From NCBI RefSeq assembly GCF_000387765.1, contig NZ_ARZA01000058.1:1-35735 (forward strand): 35,735 nt of DNA. Reading direction: 5' to 3'. Positions 18,954-26,117 of the stretch are shown one piece after another. The notes beneath the pieces were generated by a model, which saw only the letters and a list, made by a program, of their open reading frames with translations, ran no database searches and was not told the DNA's origin. The translations under genes were made by a program, and so were the position numbers. The stretch's first letter is position 1; every line of letters starts with the position of its first letter. This DNA comes from Caldisalinibacter kiritimatiensis. GTDB lineage: Bacteria; Bacillota; Clostridia; Tissierellales; Caldisalinibacteraceae.

Positions 18954-19430
18954 ATGAGAAGAGAACAAATTGAAAACATATATAAAATGAATGGGTTAAC
19001 GGATTATAAACTAAAGAACACAGAGGATTTATTAAAATGTCATGGAATTGATTATGAGAAAGTTGAGGGATATAAACAACTTGATGATTTAAATAAAAAA
19101 ATATATAAAAAATTCATAATTAATTTTTTTAATGGACTAGGATTGGAGTCCAGAGCGGATTTAGTGCCAAAAGGTATATATTTTGTAGAGGATATACAGT
19201 ACTTAGCTAAAGAAAAACCTGAAGTAGAATATTTTGTAGTTATAGGTGGCACTATCATGGCATTTAATAGAAATGGGAGAAAAAGTTTATTATATAAATG
19301 GGAAGATGAAAATTATAAACACCTTGAAGCAAAAGAAGAAGAAGTCACAACATATCTAAGATTTGAATATGAACATAAAAGTAAAAAAGAATGGGTACAT
19401 GTAATAGATGGAGGGAAATCATGGTATTAA
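18954..19430 (+). CDS. Conserved-looking hypothetical protein, 158 residues
   Basis: An intact gene. The N-terminal half is helical with a central Gly-Leu turn (FFNGLGLESRADLVP). The C-terminal half looks like a beta-sheet domain (EYFVVIGGTIMAFNRNG, TYLRFEYEHKSKKEW). It starts 6 bases after the previous stop, with AGCTAAAAGGAC as a weak ribosome site. I do not recognise the family; no catalytic motif is evident. Confidence 0.6.
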   Translation: MRREQIENIYKMNGLTDYKLKNTEDLLKCHGIDYEKVEGYKQLDDLNKKIYKKFIINFFNGLGLESRADLVPKGIYFVEDIQYLAKEKPEVEYFVVIGGTIMAFNRNGRKSLLYKWEDENYKHLEAKEEEVTTYLRFEYEHKSKKEWVHVIDGGKSWY

Positions 19431-19534
19431 AAATATCATAATGACAATAAAGTTTAAAATTTAAACTACAAATAATTAAGAAAAGATGAAAAGTACAAAA
19501 ATTAAACTTCATCCAGGAAGGAGAAGTAAACAAA

Positions 19535-19792
19535 ATGGATATATTAAATTTATACCAATATAAGGACTTGAAGCACACTACATTTAAAATATTAGCTATA
19601 TTATACGCTTTAGCTAAAATAAAGCCAGTTAAGATTAATACAGTAAGAATAGACTATGATGAACTCATGGAGGAATCAGGAATAAAAAGCAGAGCAACTA
19701 TAGCAGCTGCTATAAAAGAGTTAGAAGAAAAAGGCATAATATCAAAGTATAGAACTAATTATATACCTAGTGAGTATATGATTTTAAAATGA
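19535..19792 (+). CDS. Small winged-helix protein
   Basis: 85 residues, ATG 19535 with GGAAGGAG upstream. It has two helices, then a winged helix: IDYDELMEESGIKSRATIAA, AIKELEEKGIISKYRTN and a C-terminal strand. The layout resembles the DNA-binding modules of replication initiators (RepA_N/DnaD type) and of MarR-like regulators, but no other Rep domain is present. It lies directly upstream of the recombinase and may regulate or assist it. Confidence 0.6.
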   Translation: MDILNLYQYKDLKHTTFKILAILYALAKIKPVKINTVRIDYDELMEESGIKSRATIAAAIKELEEKGIISKYRTNYIPSEYMILK

Positions 19793-19818
19793 TAGCTGCT
19801 TATATTTGAAAACAATAA

Positions 19819-19825
19819 CCCGCCG
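19819..19825 (+). promoter_or_regulatory. CCCGCCG motif
   Basis: CAATAACCCGCCGAAC lies 66 bases before the recombinase start at 19891. It is an exact copy of the element found at 27091 and 31802. Confidence 0.4.
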
Positions 19826-19890
19826 AACAAACAATTAACCATGAAAGAATAAGTTACATCCAGGAACGCCTAGATGGGAAGGTGATAAAA

Positions 19891-20775
19891 ATGGAAGTAT
19901 TAAAAGGTTTTGAAAAGTATCTTCAGGAAAAAGATATATCACGGAAAACAAAGAAGGATTATATAACAGATATAAAATTATTTATTGGATTTATAAATAA
20001 AGCAAATGAAGGATTCAAGCCTGAATATGTAACAGAGTTAATGACAATAGGTTACAAAAAATACATGATACATGAAAAGGTATATAAAGCTTCAACCATA
20101 AATAGAAAAATAACAAGCTTAGAATGGTTTTGCAAATATTTAATACAAGGAGGATATATTAAAGAAAATCCAGCAGAAGGACTTGAAACTATACCACAAC
20201 AACAAATAGCTCCAAAATCTCTTAAAAGAGTAGAAGTTATAAGATTATTTAATTTAGTATTCGCAGTTAATAACAAAAGAGATATATGTATATTCAGTAT
20301 TCTTTACAATACAGGAATTAGAAATGGAGAACTTGCTAAACTTAAACTTAAAAATATCGAAATAAATGAGAGAAGTGGAGTTATACACATTGAAAACAGT
20401 AAAAGATATAAAAGTAGAACAATAAGTCTTAATAAGGATGTTAGAAAGGCTATAAGTGAGTACTTGAAAACTAGACCCAAGATAGCACGAAGTCAAAAAG
20501 AATACCTGGAAGAACCTTTGTTAGTAGGAGAAAGATGTTATATGACAACCTCAGGCATTTATAGAGTTGTTAGGAAATATGGAGATATGATTAATATAAA
20601 CTTAACTCCGCATACGCTGAGGCATACATTCATTAGGAACTTATTAGATCAGAGAACAGATCATGTAACAATATCTGAAATAACAGGAGATTCATTAGAA
20701 ATGTTAAAAATTTATGGCAAACCACATCGAGAACATATAGAAAGAGCAGTAGAAAGCATAGAAATTACAAATTAA
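19891..20775 (+). CDS. Tyrosine recombinase (XerC/D-like integrase)
   Basis: 294 residues from ATG 19891 (GGGAAGGTG upstream). A SAM-like core-binding N-domain (FEKYLQEKDISRKTKKDYIT) is followed by the catalytic domain: Arg in NTGIRNGELAK, Lys in the KRYKSRT hairpin, HTLRHTF (His-x-x-Arg) and the Tyr nucleophile in LKIYGKPH. The second His/Trp (LGH in Xer) is replaced by Asp (ITGDSLEML), which is unusual. The family cuts and rejoins DNA at paired sites to integrate elements or resolve dimers. On a plasmid with ParM/ParR, dimer resolution is as likely as integration. No att or dif-like pair was found. Confidence 0.85.
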   Translation: MEVLKGFEKYLQEKDISRKTKKDYITDIKLFIGFINKANEGFKPEYVTELMTIGYKKYMIHEKVYKASTINRKITSLEWFCKYLIQGGYIKENPAEGLETIPQQQIAPKSLKRVEVIRLFNLVFAVNNKRDICIFSILYNTGIRNGELAKLKLKNIEINERSGVIHIENSKRYKSRTISLNKDVRKAISEYLKTRPKIARSQKEYLEEPLLVGERCYMTTSGIYRVVRKYGDMININLTPHTLRHTFIRNLLDQRTDHVTISEITGDSLEMLKIYGKPHREHIERAVESIEITN

Positions 20776-20793
20776 ATAACCAAACAAAAATAA

Positions 20794-20826
20794 AGAGGCT
20801 TCAAATTGGCTTCTAAGCGTTTTTGA
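20794..20826 (+). terminator. Weak terminator after the recombinase
   Basis: AGAGGCT (20794-20800) and GGCTTCT (20808-20814) can form a 7-bp stem with two G-U pairs, followed by AAGCG and TTTTT. It is 18 bases after the recombinase stop. The stem is poor, so this is a tentative call. Confidence 0.4.
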
Positions 20827-20882
20827 AATATTATGAGGGGTAATGCCTATCGCGACAAAAAATGTGTGAGAGAGGTGAAAAA

Positions 20883-21359
20883 ATGGGAGTAGAGAAATTG
20901 CTTATATTAGGAACTGTAGTTTTATTAGTAATTGGGTTAGGATGCATATGTCTAGCACAATATTTTAATAATCGGGGGAAAAAAGTATGGAGTGAGAAAA
21001 AAGAGAAAATAAACATGATTGATAGAATATCATATAATTGGAGTGTATTTTTAGAAGGGATCACTGTACAAATAGACAGAGAAACTGAAGAAAAGATAAA
21101 AAAACACCTTGTAGAAGTGTTTGATCACATAGTAAAAAGGAATCCAGACATGCAAGCTGCTAATGATTATTTAGAAATAGAAACATACATGAAAATCACA
21201 GGTTTTTGGGATGGACCTTATGGAAGAATTCTGGAACTAGAAATAAAATCTGAAGATAAACCTTCAGTTAAAATTAAGTTTAATATAAATAGCATAATGA
21301 ATGCTGCATATAGGACTAGAAAAGAACAAGAAAAACCTAAACTTAGAGTAATAAAATAA
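20883..21359 (+). CDS. Membrane-anchored hypothetical protein
   Basis: 158 residues from ATG 20883 (GAGAGGTG upstream). One N-terminal TM helix (LLILGTVVLLVIGLGCICLA) is followed by a soluble part, rich in charged residues, that includes KKHLVEVFDHIVKRNPDMQA and a beta hairpin (YGRILELEIKSEDKPSVKIK). No family recognised. The single anchor with a cytoplasmic or outer domain resembles small accessory proteins on conjugative elements. Confidence 0.6.
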   Translation: MGVEKLLILGTVVLLVIGLGCICLAQYFNNRGKKVWSEKKEKINMIDRISYNWSVFLEGITVQIDRETEEKIKKHLVEVFDHIVKRNPDMQAANDYLEIETYMKITGFWDGPYGRILELEIKSEDKPSVKIKFNINSIMNAAYRTRKEQEKPKLRVIK

Positions 21360-21406
21360 AAATATAACTTCACGAAAAATAATTATAATAAGGGAGAGGA
21401 GAATAG

Positions 21407-21925
21407 TTGTAATTTAAAATACCAGCTTCGATTATATATCCAACAGTAGTATTAACGTTATTCTTTTTATGGTATAAAATAACATTAGATATTAGAGAAT
21501 CTGTATTAACTGCATCTGTTGCTTCGTTAATAACTCTATGTAATAAATACATATATAAATTACCAGGAGATAGTCATTATAATCCTTTAGGCTTTATAGA
21601 ACTACATATAGGTAGAAAGGCAAAAAGAAACAAACATAAATTTTATAGAATATGTATTGAAACCATTAAGACAGCAAAAGAATTAGAGAAAGATGTTTTG
21701 TTTTACACCTGGCATTTAAAAGAAGAAAAGCTAAGGAAAATTTTTTGTAATTCCATAGAGATAACAAAACCAAATATAATAGAAAAAGTAATGAATTTCT
21801 TGCCGGCTGCTTTGATGTTAGTACTTCCTGTACCACTCCCTAATCCATATATAAAATGCTATATAAAGACCAGGGAACTTCCAGAGAGTTTTATACAAAA
21901 ATACATATTAAAAAGCACTTGCTAA
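21407..21925 (+). CDS. Two-helix membrane protein, unknown (start disrupted)
   Basis: The frame is open from 21413 to TGC-TAA 21925, about 170 residues: a hydrophobic pair at the start (IPASIIYPTVVLTLFFLWYK, ESVLTASVASLITL), a basic region (HIGRKAKRNKHKFYR), and a second hydrophobic patch (FLPAALMLVLPVPLPNPY). The best-placed start is TTG 21407 after GGAGAGGAG, but it is followed at once by TAA 21410, so a one-base error is likely there. The overall plan (short N-terminal TM pair plus basic cytoplasmic part) recalls PrgI/TcpE-type transfer proteins, but I see no firm match. Confidence 0.5.
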
Positions 21926-21948
21926 AAAATAAATAGCAAGTGCTTTTT
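21911..21948 (+). terminator. Rho-independent terminator
   Basis: A 14-bp perfect stem (21911-21924 with 21934-21947) with A and T runs on the outer arms. It overlaps the stop codon of the membrane protein gene. Confidence 0.88.
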
Positions 21949-22000
21949 AATATAAAAATATTTTTAAACTATGCGAATAAAAGACAAACAAAACGACACG

Positions 22001-22051
22001 ATTAACAAATGTAAAATAAAATTTGACATACGTAAAATAAAATGATATAAT
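22001..22051 (+). promoter_or_regulatory. Promoter with tandem operator copies (best example)
   Basis: TTGACA (22023-22028), 17 bp, TATAAT (22046-22051). Operator copies ATTAACAAATGTAAAA (22001-22016) and TTTGACATACGTAAAA (22022-22037) are 21 bp apart. It drives the 75-residue protein, Spo0E and probably the MazF-like gene. Confidence 0.85.
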
Positions 22052-22096
22052 AAAAACATAAGTAAGGTTCTAAAATATAAAACAGGGGGAATTCAG

Positions 22097-22324
22097 ATGA
22101 ATGGAAGAAATATAAAACTAGAAATAGAAGCGTTAAATTACATAGTAAGAATATTACAGGAAGAAAAAGCCAGTAGTATTCAGGAAATTTTAGAAGAAAT
22201 AGATGAAAATTCAAACTTTCCTTTATTTTCATGTAGCGGGAAAGAAATGCTAAGTATACTTAAAAACATCTACCCATTAAAAGAAGAAAAAAAATACATA
22301 GTGTATGGAGATTATATTAAATAA
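22097..22324 (+). CDS. 75-residue acidic hypothetical protein
   Basis: ATG 22097 follows CAGGGGGAATTCAG. Two helices (KLEIEALNYIVRILQEEKAS, SIQEILEEIDENSNF) precede a second short helical pair. First gene after a shared-operator promoter and 25 bases before spo0E, so very likely cotranscribed with it. Family not recognised. Confidence 0.6.
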   Translation: MNGRNIKLEIEALNYIVRILQEEKASSIQEILEEIDENSNFPLFSCSGKEMLSILKNIYPLKEEKKYIVYGDYIK

Positions 22325-22349
22325 ATGTTGCGGGCCAGGAGAGAGGATA

Positions 22350-22541
22350 ATGAAAGATATTGTAAAATTAAAAAAAGAATTAAATAAATTAGCTGTTAAA
22401 AACATAAACAATTTAATATCTACAGAGATAGTTAAAAAAAGTCAAATACTAGATAAATTAATAGTTAAAGAGCAAAGAAGCAAATTAAGTCAAATTATGT
22501 ATAAGAGTGTACAAAATAATCACGGCAACAATGATTACTAA
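22350..22541 (+). CDS. Spo0E-family aspartyl-phosphate phosphatase
   Basis: 63 residues from ATG 22350 (AGGAGAGG upstream). Helix one is LKKELNKLAVKNIN; helix two carries the family signature SQILDKLIVK (consensus SQxLDxLI). Spo0E-like proteins dephosphorylate Spo0A~P and so hold back sporulation. Length and two-helix plan match the family. Carried on a mobile element, it could delay sporulation of the host, for instance during transfer. The promoter at 22001-22051 puts it under the element-wide operator. Confidence 0.8.
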   Translation: MKDIVKLKKELNKLAVKNINNLISTEIVKKSQILDKLIVKEQRSKLSQIMYKSVQNNHGNNDY

Positions 22542-22618
22542 TATAAAATAAACTTTTAAAATACACTCTTTTTCAAATGTGTTATATTAAAAAAGAATAA
22601 AAATGGGAAAGAGTGGTG

Positions 22619-23237
22619 ATGGGAATGAAGGTAAAAAACAAAAGGGAAAAAGAAAGAAAATTTGACAGTATAATGGGTCAAATAATATCAAAACTAAAAG
22701 ATATAAATGATGCAGATTATGTGATGGGATTTGTAGAGGAATTGAATTATTGGGTTAAAGAACTTCATTTCTTTTACAACAGGTTAGTACCAAGACAGAC
22801 AGGAAATCCATCAACAACATACTATACACCTTCTCCAAGACCAAAAGAAGGACAGGTAGCATATTTAAATCTTAGAAGAGGATATCCAAAAGAAATATAT
22901 GAACGGACACTATTGTTATATTTTAAAAGATTTTGGGACAAAATATGTAGTACTACCAATAACATCTATAAAGGATGGAACAGCTCCAAATCCTAATTAT
23001 GAAATAGATATAGTAATCAAAAACTTTATAAATGACTTGCCTAGTAGGATGCATGTAGATGAAATAAGAATAGCAGACCCATTAAGAGTTAAGGAAAATA
23101 AAGGTATATTTGATGTAAAAACCGATAGAAATTATATTATTAAAGGAGTAAGTAAAATTTTACTTGAAAATTACTTGTCCGAAGCTAGAGAAAAAATAGA
23201 AGATGATATTAGCAAAGTATTACACAACAACCTATAA
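22619..23237 (+). CDS. MazF/PemK-like toxin candidate with coiled N-terminus, one frameshift
   Basis: ATG 22619 (GGGAAAGAG upstream) encodes a charged helical part (residues 1-55), then RPKEGQVAYLNLRRGYPKEI. Dropping one base near 22893-22898 joins this to YNGHYCYILKDFGTKYVVLP, ITSIKDG and HVDEIRIADPLRVKE, ending at 23237. The pattern of a strand with GQVAYLNL, a ligand-facing turn, HYCYILKD and VVLPITS, then HVDEIR follows the SH3-like PemK/MazF fold, an mRNA-cutting ribonuclease. No protein antitoxin gene is adjacent: upstream is spo0E; downstream is a repeat RNA. The fold call is moderate. Confidence 0.55.
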
Positions 23238-23242
23238 ACACG

Positions 23243-23271
23243 TTGACACTATGGTATCAGTATAATATAAT
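23243..23271 (+). promoter_or_regulatory. Promoter of the repeat RNA
   Basis: TTGACA (23243-23248), 17 bp, TATAAT (23266-23271): a perfect SigA promoter starting 6 bases after the MazF-like stop. It lacks the shared operator; the -35/spacer stretch TGACACTATGGTATCA is an imperfect dyad of its own. No start codon with a ribosome site follows before the terminator. Confidence 0.8.
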
Positions 23272-23277
23272 AAAAGT

Positions 23278-23425
23278 GTAAAGATTAAAGAACTCTTAAG
23301 TGAGCAATCGTTTAATAGCCCTTAAGTGGGCAATCGTAAAAGAACCCTTAAATGGGCAATTGTTAAATAGCTTTCGGGCAAGTGTACTTTTAAAGATGCA
23401 AGCATTGTAATGCTTGCATCTTTGA
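23278..23425 (+). ncRNA. Candidate non-coding RNA with three covarying 26-nt repeats
   Basis: The region between a perfect promoter and a 15-bp terminator stem has no credible open frame. It holds three 26-nt repeats and a degenerate fourth. Each begins with a mini-hairpin: CTC-TTAAGT-GAG, CCC-TTAAGT-GGG, CCC-TTAAAT-GGG. The paired change CTC/GAG versus CCC/GGG is a compensatory substitution, and the AU-rich loop stays constant. A CAATCG/CAATTG linker follows. Predicted length is about 145 nt. The layout (promoter, tandem repeats, terminator, next to a MazF-fold gene) resembles type III toxin-antitoxin RNAs, but it could also be a small regulatory RNA titrating a protein or mRNAs. Confidence 0.6.
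23293..23384 (+). repeat. Three tandem 26-bp repeats plus a partial fourth
   Basis: Units at 23293-23318, 23319-23344 and 23345-23370, with a degenerate copy (CTTTCGGGCAAGTG) at 23371-23384. Core: CCCTTAAGTGGGCAATCG. They abut with no spacer, so this is not a CRISPR. Confidence 0.85.
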
Positions 23426-23430
23426 TTTTG
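23392..23430 (+). terminator. Terminator of the repeat RNA
   Basis: AAAGATGCAAGCATT (23392-23406) pairs perfectly with 23409-23423 (15 bp); TTT, GA and TTTT follow. The T tail is broken by GA, but the stem is strong. Confidence 0.78.
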
Positions 23431-23459
23431 AGAATAAAGATTATTTTTTTTAATCGTTA

Positions 23460-23510
23460 TTTTACAAAAATAAAATAAAATTTTACAAATGTAAAAAACA
23501 AATATATAAT
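23460..23510 (+). promoter_or_regulatory. Promoter with a perfect operator palindrome
   Basis: TTTACA (23482-23487), 17 bp, TATAAT (23505-23510). TTTTACAAATGTAAAA (23481-23496) is the perfect form of the shared operator; TTTTACAAAAATAAAA (23460-23475) is 21 bp upstream. It leads into the small genes from 23550. Confidence 0.8.
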
Positions 23511-23549
23511 AAGAATATATCATAAAAACAAAGAAGGGGGAACGGATAA

Positions 23550-23588
23550 ATGGCAAATTTTAATAAGTGGTTTGATACATTAAATTAA
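23550..23588 (+). CDS. 12-residue open frame, possible leader peptide
   Basis: GAAGGGGGAACGGATAA lies before ATG 23550; the peptide is MANFNKWFDTLN. The strong ribosome site and the position as first frame after a promoter argue for translation. It may be a leader, or the start of a longer gene cut by an indel. No regulatory codon run is seen. Confidence 0.35.
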   Translation: MANFNKWFDTLN

Positions 23589-23606
23589 TATTAGGGAGGA
23601 ATTGAA

Positions 23607-23678
23607 ATGCCATATCAAGAAGGCAAAAGGCAAATCGTATATTTTGATTTTTATAAATTTAGAAATTATATGATATGA
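23607..23678 (+). CDS. 23-residue open frame coupled to the next gene
   Basis: AGGGAGGAATTGAA precedes ATG 23607; the peptide MPYQEGKRQIVYFDFYKFRN ends YMI at TGA, which overlaps ATG 23675 (ATGA). Since that ATG has no ribosome site of its own, either the two are translationally coupled, or a one-base error split one protein of about 147 residues. The latter is favoured by the many similar breaks in the window. Confidence 0.45.
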   Translation: MPYQEGKRQIVYFDFYKFRNYMI

Positions 23679-24052
23679 AAGATTTAATATCGAGTAAAGA
23701 GTATGCACAAAGAACAAAACGAGACATTCAACAATTAATAAAAGCATTCAATAAATATATAAAAGACATACAAAGGCATATAGAAAAAGTAAAAAATATA
23801 GATTATGAAATTATAGTATCTTTGAAAAGAGAAAAATCATGGTATGAGAATAAGGTTTATTACTATGTGAGTGTAATTAAAAGGCCTGTAATAATAAAAG
23901 AAGATATTACAGATATAAGGGTAGAAAAGCTAGAACATTATAAATTTAAAGGCTCAGAAAGATTTGTAGCAAGAGATATGACATTAAAATTACTTAAAAA
24001 ATATAAAGACTCAAAGCTGGAACAAAATTGTGATTTAATAAAAATACAATAA
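23675..24052 (+). CDS. Basic hypothetical protein, 125 residues
   Basis: Helical N-terminal half (KDLISSKEYAQRTKRDIQQL, AFNKYIKDIQRHIEK), then a beta hairpin (YENKVYYYVSVIKRPVIIKE) and a C-terminal Lys-rich helix. Probably the main part of a protein starting at 23607. Family not recognised; the basic charge would fit nucleic acid binding, but no motif supports it. Confidence 0.5.
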   Translation: MKDLISSKEYAQRTKRDIQQLIKAFNKYIKDIQRHIEKVKNIDYEIIVSLKREKSWYENKVYYYVSVIKRPVIIKEDITDIRVEKLEHYKFKGSERFVARDMTLKLLKKYKDSKLEQNCDLIKIQ

Positions 24053-24093
24053 ATTATCACCAGGATCATAAACTAGAAACTATATTTTTCAAA

Positions 24094-24119
24094 AATATAA
24101 CCAGCCGATTGGTTATATT
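24094..24119 (+). promoter_or_regulatory. Hairpin presenting a CCCGCCG-type motif
   Basis: AATATAACCA (24094-24103) pairs with TGGTTATATT (24110-24119), placing GCCGAT in the loop. The motif here is CCAGCCG (24101-24107). It lies 48 bases before ATG 24167. There is no T tail, so it is not a normal terminator. Confidence 0.45.
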
Positions 24120-24166
24120 AATTGAATCAGGAAGCAAATAAAGTATATTGTAAGAGGAGGATAAAA

Positions 24167-24421
24167 ATGAGTATGGGTAGAGGGATAACTAGAAGTGAGT
24201 TAGAAAAAAAGAAAAAAGAACTACAACAAGGGAAAAAAGTAAAGATAGAATACAGTCCGAAAGTTAAGGTTAGAAAAAAATATAAACGAGTGGTTATAGG
24301 AACTATCCAGCCGATTTGTGAAAAATCTACCTATTTCAGAGTAGATACAGGGAAATATATAACCTCATTTCTCATAACAGACCTCATAAATAAAGATATA
24401 ATTCTACAAGAGATAAATTAA
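24167..24421 (+). CDS. Small basic protein, unknown
   Basis: 84 residues from ATG 24167 (GAGGAGG 6 nt upstream). It has a short helical, Lys-rich N-terminus (TRSELEKKKKELQQGKKVKI), then a small beta barrel-like stretch (RVVIGTIQPICEKSTYFRVD, TGKYITSFLI). Several phage and plasmid proteins have this shape; no family recognised. Confidence 0.6.
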   Translation: MSMGRGITRSELEKKKKELQQGKKVKIEYSPKVKVRKKYKRVVIGTIQPICEKSTYFRVDTGKYITSFLITDLINKDIILQEIN

Positions 24422-24471
24422 TTTCAAAACTGAGAAAACATATATGTAAATCATTTGAAAGGAGAATAAGT

Positions 24472-24648
24472 ATGAAAGGATATGCCATAGTAAAATATCA
24501 AATAGGGGAATATGGAGGAACTTTCCAAGTCCCTTGTAATGAAAATGACTCAAACGCAGAAATTATAGAAAGAGCAAAATTAGAGTTAGACAAATATAAA
24601 ATAGGTATGTATCATGAAAGTTATAAAGTTATATATAGAAGTTGTTAA
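24472..24648 (+). CDS. 58-residue hypothetical protein
   Basis: ATG 24472 follows GAAAGGAGAATAAGT. Compact beta-alpha-beta pattern (GYAIVKYQIGEYGGTFQVPC, EIIERAKLELDKYKIG, HESYKVIYRSC). No family recognised. The spacing of 50 bases on both sides suggests an operon with its neighbours. Confidence 0.6.
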   Translation: MKGYAIVKYQIGEYGGTFQVPCNENDSNAEIIERAKLELDKYKIGMYHESYKVIYRSC

Positions 24649-24685
24649 CTACTATAACAAGAATTTATAAAATGGAGGGTAAGAA

Positions 24686-24994
24686 GTGCTAAATAAAAAA
24701 TTGTATTTAGAACAATGCATATGTCTTTTAAGTGAAATGATAACTGATATAATAGATTATGATTCAGATAGTGATTCGGTAATATATATACTTGTTGGTC
24801 CAGAAAAAATCGAGCACCTAAAAAAACTAATCTCTAATGAAAAAGATTTAGAAAACTATCTACAAGGATATGGGGAAAATTGGAAAGAAGAAGGCTTTGA
24901 TATTACAGGAATATTGAGCGAAATATGTAGTAAGTTTAATGTAGATATTTGGGTTGATTTTAAGGAAAATAAGTTTTTCTTAAATAATGTTTAA
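24686..24994 (+). CDS. Acidic hypothetical protein, 102 residues
   Basis: GTG 24686 with GGAGGGTAAGAA upstream. Mixed alpha/beta; Asp-rich turn (IIDYDSDSDSVIYI) and a helical mid-part (EHLKKLISNEKDLENYLQGY). Family not recognised. Confidence 0.55.
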   Translation: MLNKKLYLEQCICLLSEMITDIIDYDSDSDSVIYILVGPEKIEHLKKLISNEKDLENYLQGYGENWKEEGFDITGILSEICSKFNVDIWVDFKENKFFLNNV

Positions 24995-25020
24995 ATTAAA
25001 TAAGGAGGAGACTATAAGTA

Positions 25021-25138
25021 ATGAAAAATTCTAATTATTAAACTAGATACATTAAATGTCGATATTATAATAAAGAATAAAATTAAATCTAAAGCAGGAG
25101 TTGATGTTAGTGATAGAAAGCTTAATAGATTTGTATAA
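25021..25138 (+). CDS. Small protein of about 38 residues, one frameshift near its start
   Basis: AAGGAGGAGACTATAAGTA precedes ATG 25021. As written the frame stops after six codons (MKNSNY). Removing one A of the AAAAA at 25024 gives MKILIIKLDTLNVDIIIKNK and on to NRFV-stop at 25138, overlapping the next gene. The strong ribosome site with a hydrophobic-polar alternating product supports a real small gene. Tentative. Confidence 0.4.
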
Positions 25139-25776
25139 AGACATGGAGTATAAGAATCCAAAGGGTACAAAAATGTTATTAGTGTTAGTTATAGCATCAA
25201 CATTATGTATAGTTTATATATTTGCTTCAGGAATCGGAGGAATAGTAAGCAATATATTTGCACCAAGAATAACATATATAGGTCAAATAGAAAAAATACA
25301 AGTAGAAGAAGGACAAGTTAGTCTAACGGTTAAATCTTTAGCTGGAGAAGATAAAGGCGATTGGCTAAATAACTTGTTGCCGGTTCAAAGACCATCCTGG
25401 ACTAATGTAAAATATCCTGAAGAGATTGAGGGGAAAATGAAAAAATATTTTAAGGATATTTTTACATTGGAGGTAGATGGAGAATTAGAATATGAAGTAG
25501 GAGATAAAGTAAAGATAGTAGGTAAAAACTTTAAAATAAAGTCTATATCAAAAGCTAATGAACATGTCATAGAAAATGCAACAATACCTATTGTAACAGG
25601 AATTGTAGAGAAATATAAAAGAAAAGAGCAAAGGTGAATATAAAATAATCGTTGAAGTTGAAAATCCTGATGTAGTAGATATAAAAGATAGTAGTGTAGA
25701 ATTAATGTTAACAAAAGAACAGTTTGAGAAAATGAATGGAGATATAGGAGAGCTTATAAAGGTGATAACTAAGTAG
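25104..25776 (+). CDS. Membrane-anchored hypothetical protein, one frameshift
   Basis: ATG 25104 (GCAGGAG upstream). Short cytoplasmic start, one TM helix (LLVLVIASTLCIVYIFASGI), then a beta-rich outer domain (GQIEKIQVEEGQVSLTVKSL, EYEVGDKVKIVGKNFKIKSI). A one-base slip near 25622 joins to SKGEYKIIVEVENPDVVDIK and VELMLTKEQFEKM, ending at TAG 25776. The outer part looks like an OB or beta-barrel fold, possibly a duplicated one, but no known family is named. The stop lies in a terminator stem. Confidence 0.6.
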
Positions 25777-25800
25777 CTGTAATAAACAGCTACTTTTTTT
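25771..25800 (+). terminator. Rho-independent terminator
   Basis: AAGTAGCTGT (25771-25780) pairs with ACAGCTACTT (25786-25795), and the right arm runs on as seven T in all. It overlaps the stop of the preceding gene. Confidence 0.88.
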
Positions 25801-25808
25801 ACAAAAGC

Positions 25809-25859
25809 CTAAACAAATGTAAAAAAATATTTGACAAACGTAAAACAATATACTATAAT
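25809..25859 (+). promoter_or_regulatory. Promoter with tandem operator copies
   Basis: TTGACA (25831-25836), 17 bp, TATAAT (25854-25859). CTAAACAAATGTAAAA (25809-25824) and TTTGACAAACGTAAAA (25830-25845) are 21 bp apart. Confidence 0.85.
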
Positions 25860-25890
25860 TAAATTAAGTTGAAAGTAGGGAGTGGGTAAA

Positions 25891-26058
25891 ATGGGAATAT
25901 TTGATATTTTAGACATCTTTGTTAGAGTGTTTTTTATACCGGCAATATGGATATGGATTTTTAATATTAAAGAATTTAAGTATGTAAGAAGGTACATAAG
26001 TATTAAAAGAAAGTACAAAATTGAAAAGAAGATTCAAAGTCAAAGAAGAGCTGCATAA
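25891..26058 (+). CDS. 55-residue membrane peptide
   Basis: ATG 25891 with TAGGGAGTGGG upstream. One hydrophobic helix (FVRVFFIPAIWIWIFNI), then a strongly basic tail (RRYISIKRKYKIEKKIQSQR). First gene after a shared-operator promoter. Function unknown; small hydrophobic-basic peptides on plasmids are sometimes toxins or transfer factors, but nothing here decides this. Confidence 0.6.
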   Translation: MGIFDILDIFVRVFFIPAIWIWIFNIKEFKYVRRYISIKRKYKIEKKIQSQRRAA

Positions 26059-26117
26059 GGACATAAAAATATAACACACATAGTAATACTGATTTTAAAA
26101 GTCAATAGTCCCCCTTC

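Noticed and set aside
20776-20882. Attachment site (attP) directly after the recombinase
   Set aside because: No inverted arms around a core and no second copy of any 12-mer or longer from this stretch noticed elsewhere in the window.
22350-23237. Spo0E and the MazF-like gene as an antitoxin-toxin pair
   Set aside because: The SQxLDxLI signature clearly marks the first as Spo0E, and the 77-base gap and lack of any known pairing argue against it.
23293-23384. CRISPR array
   Set aside because: The 26-bp units abut with no unique spacers and there are no cas genes.
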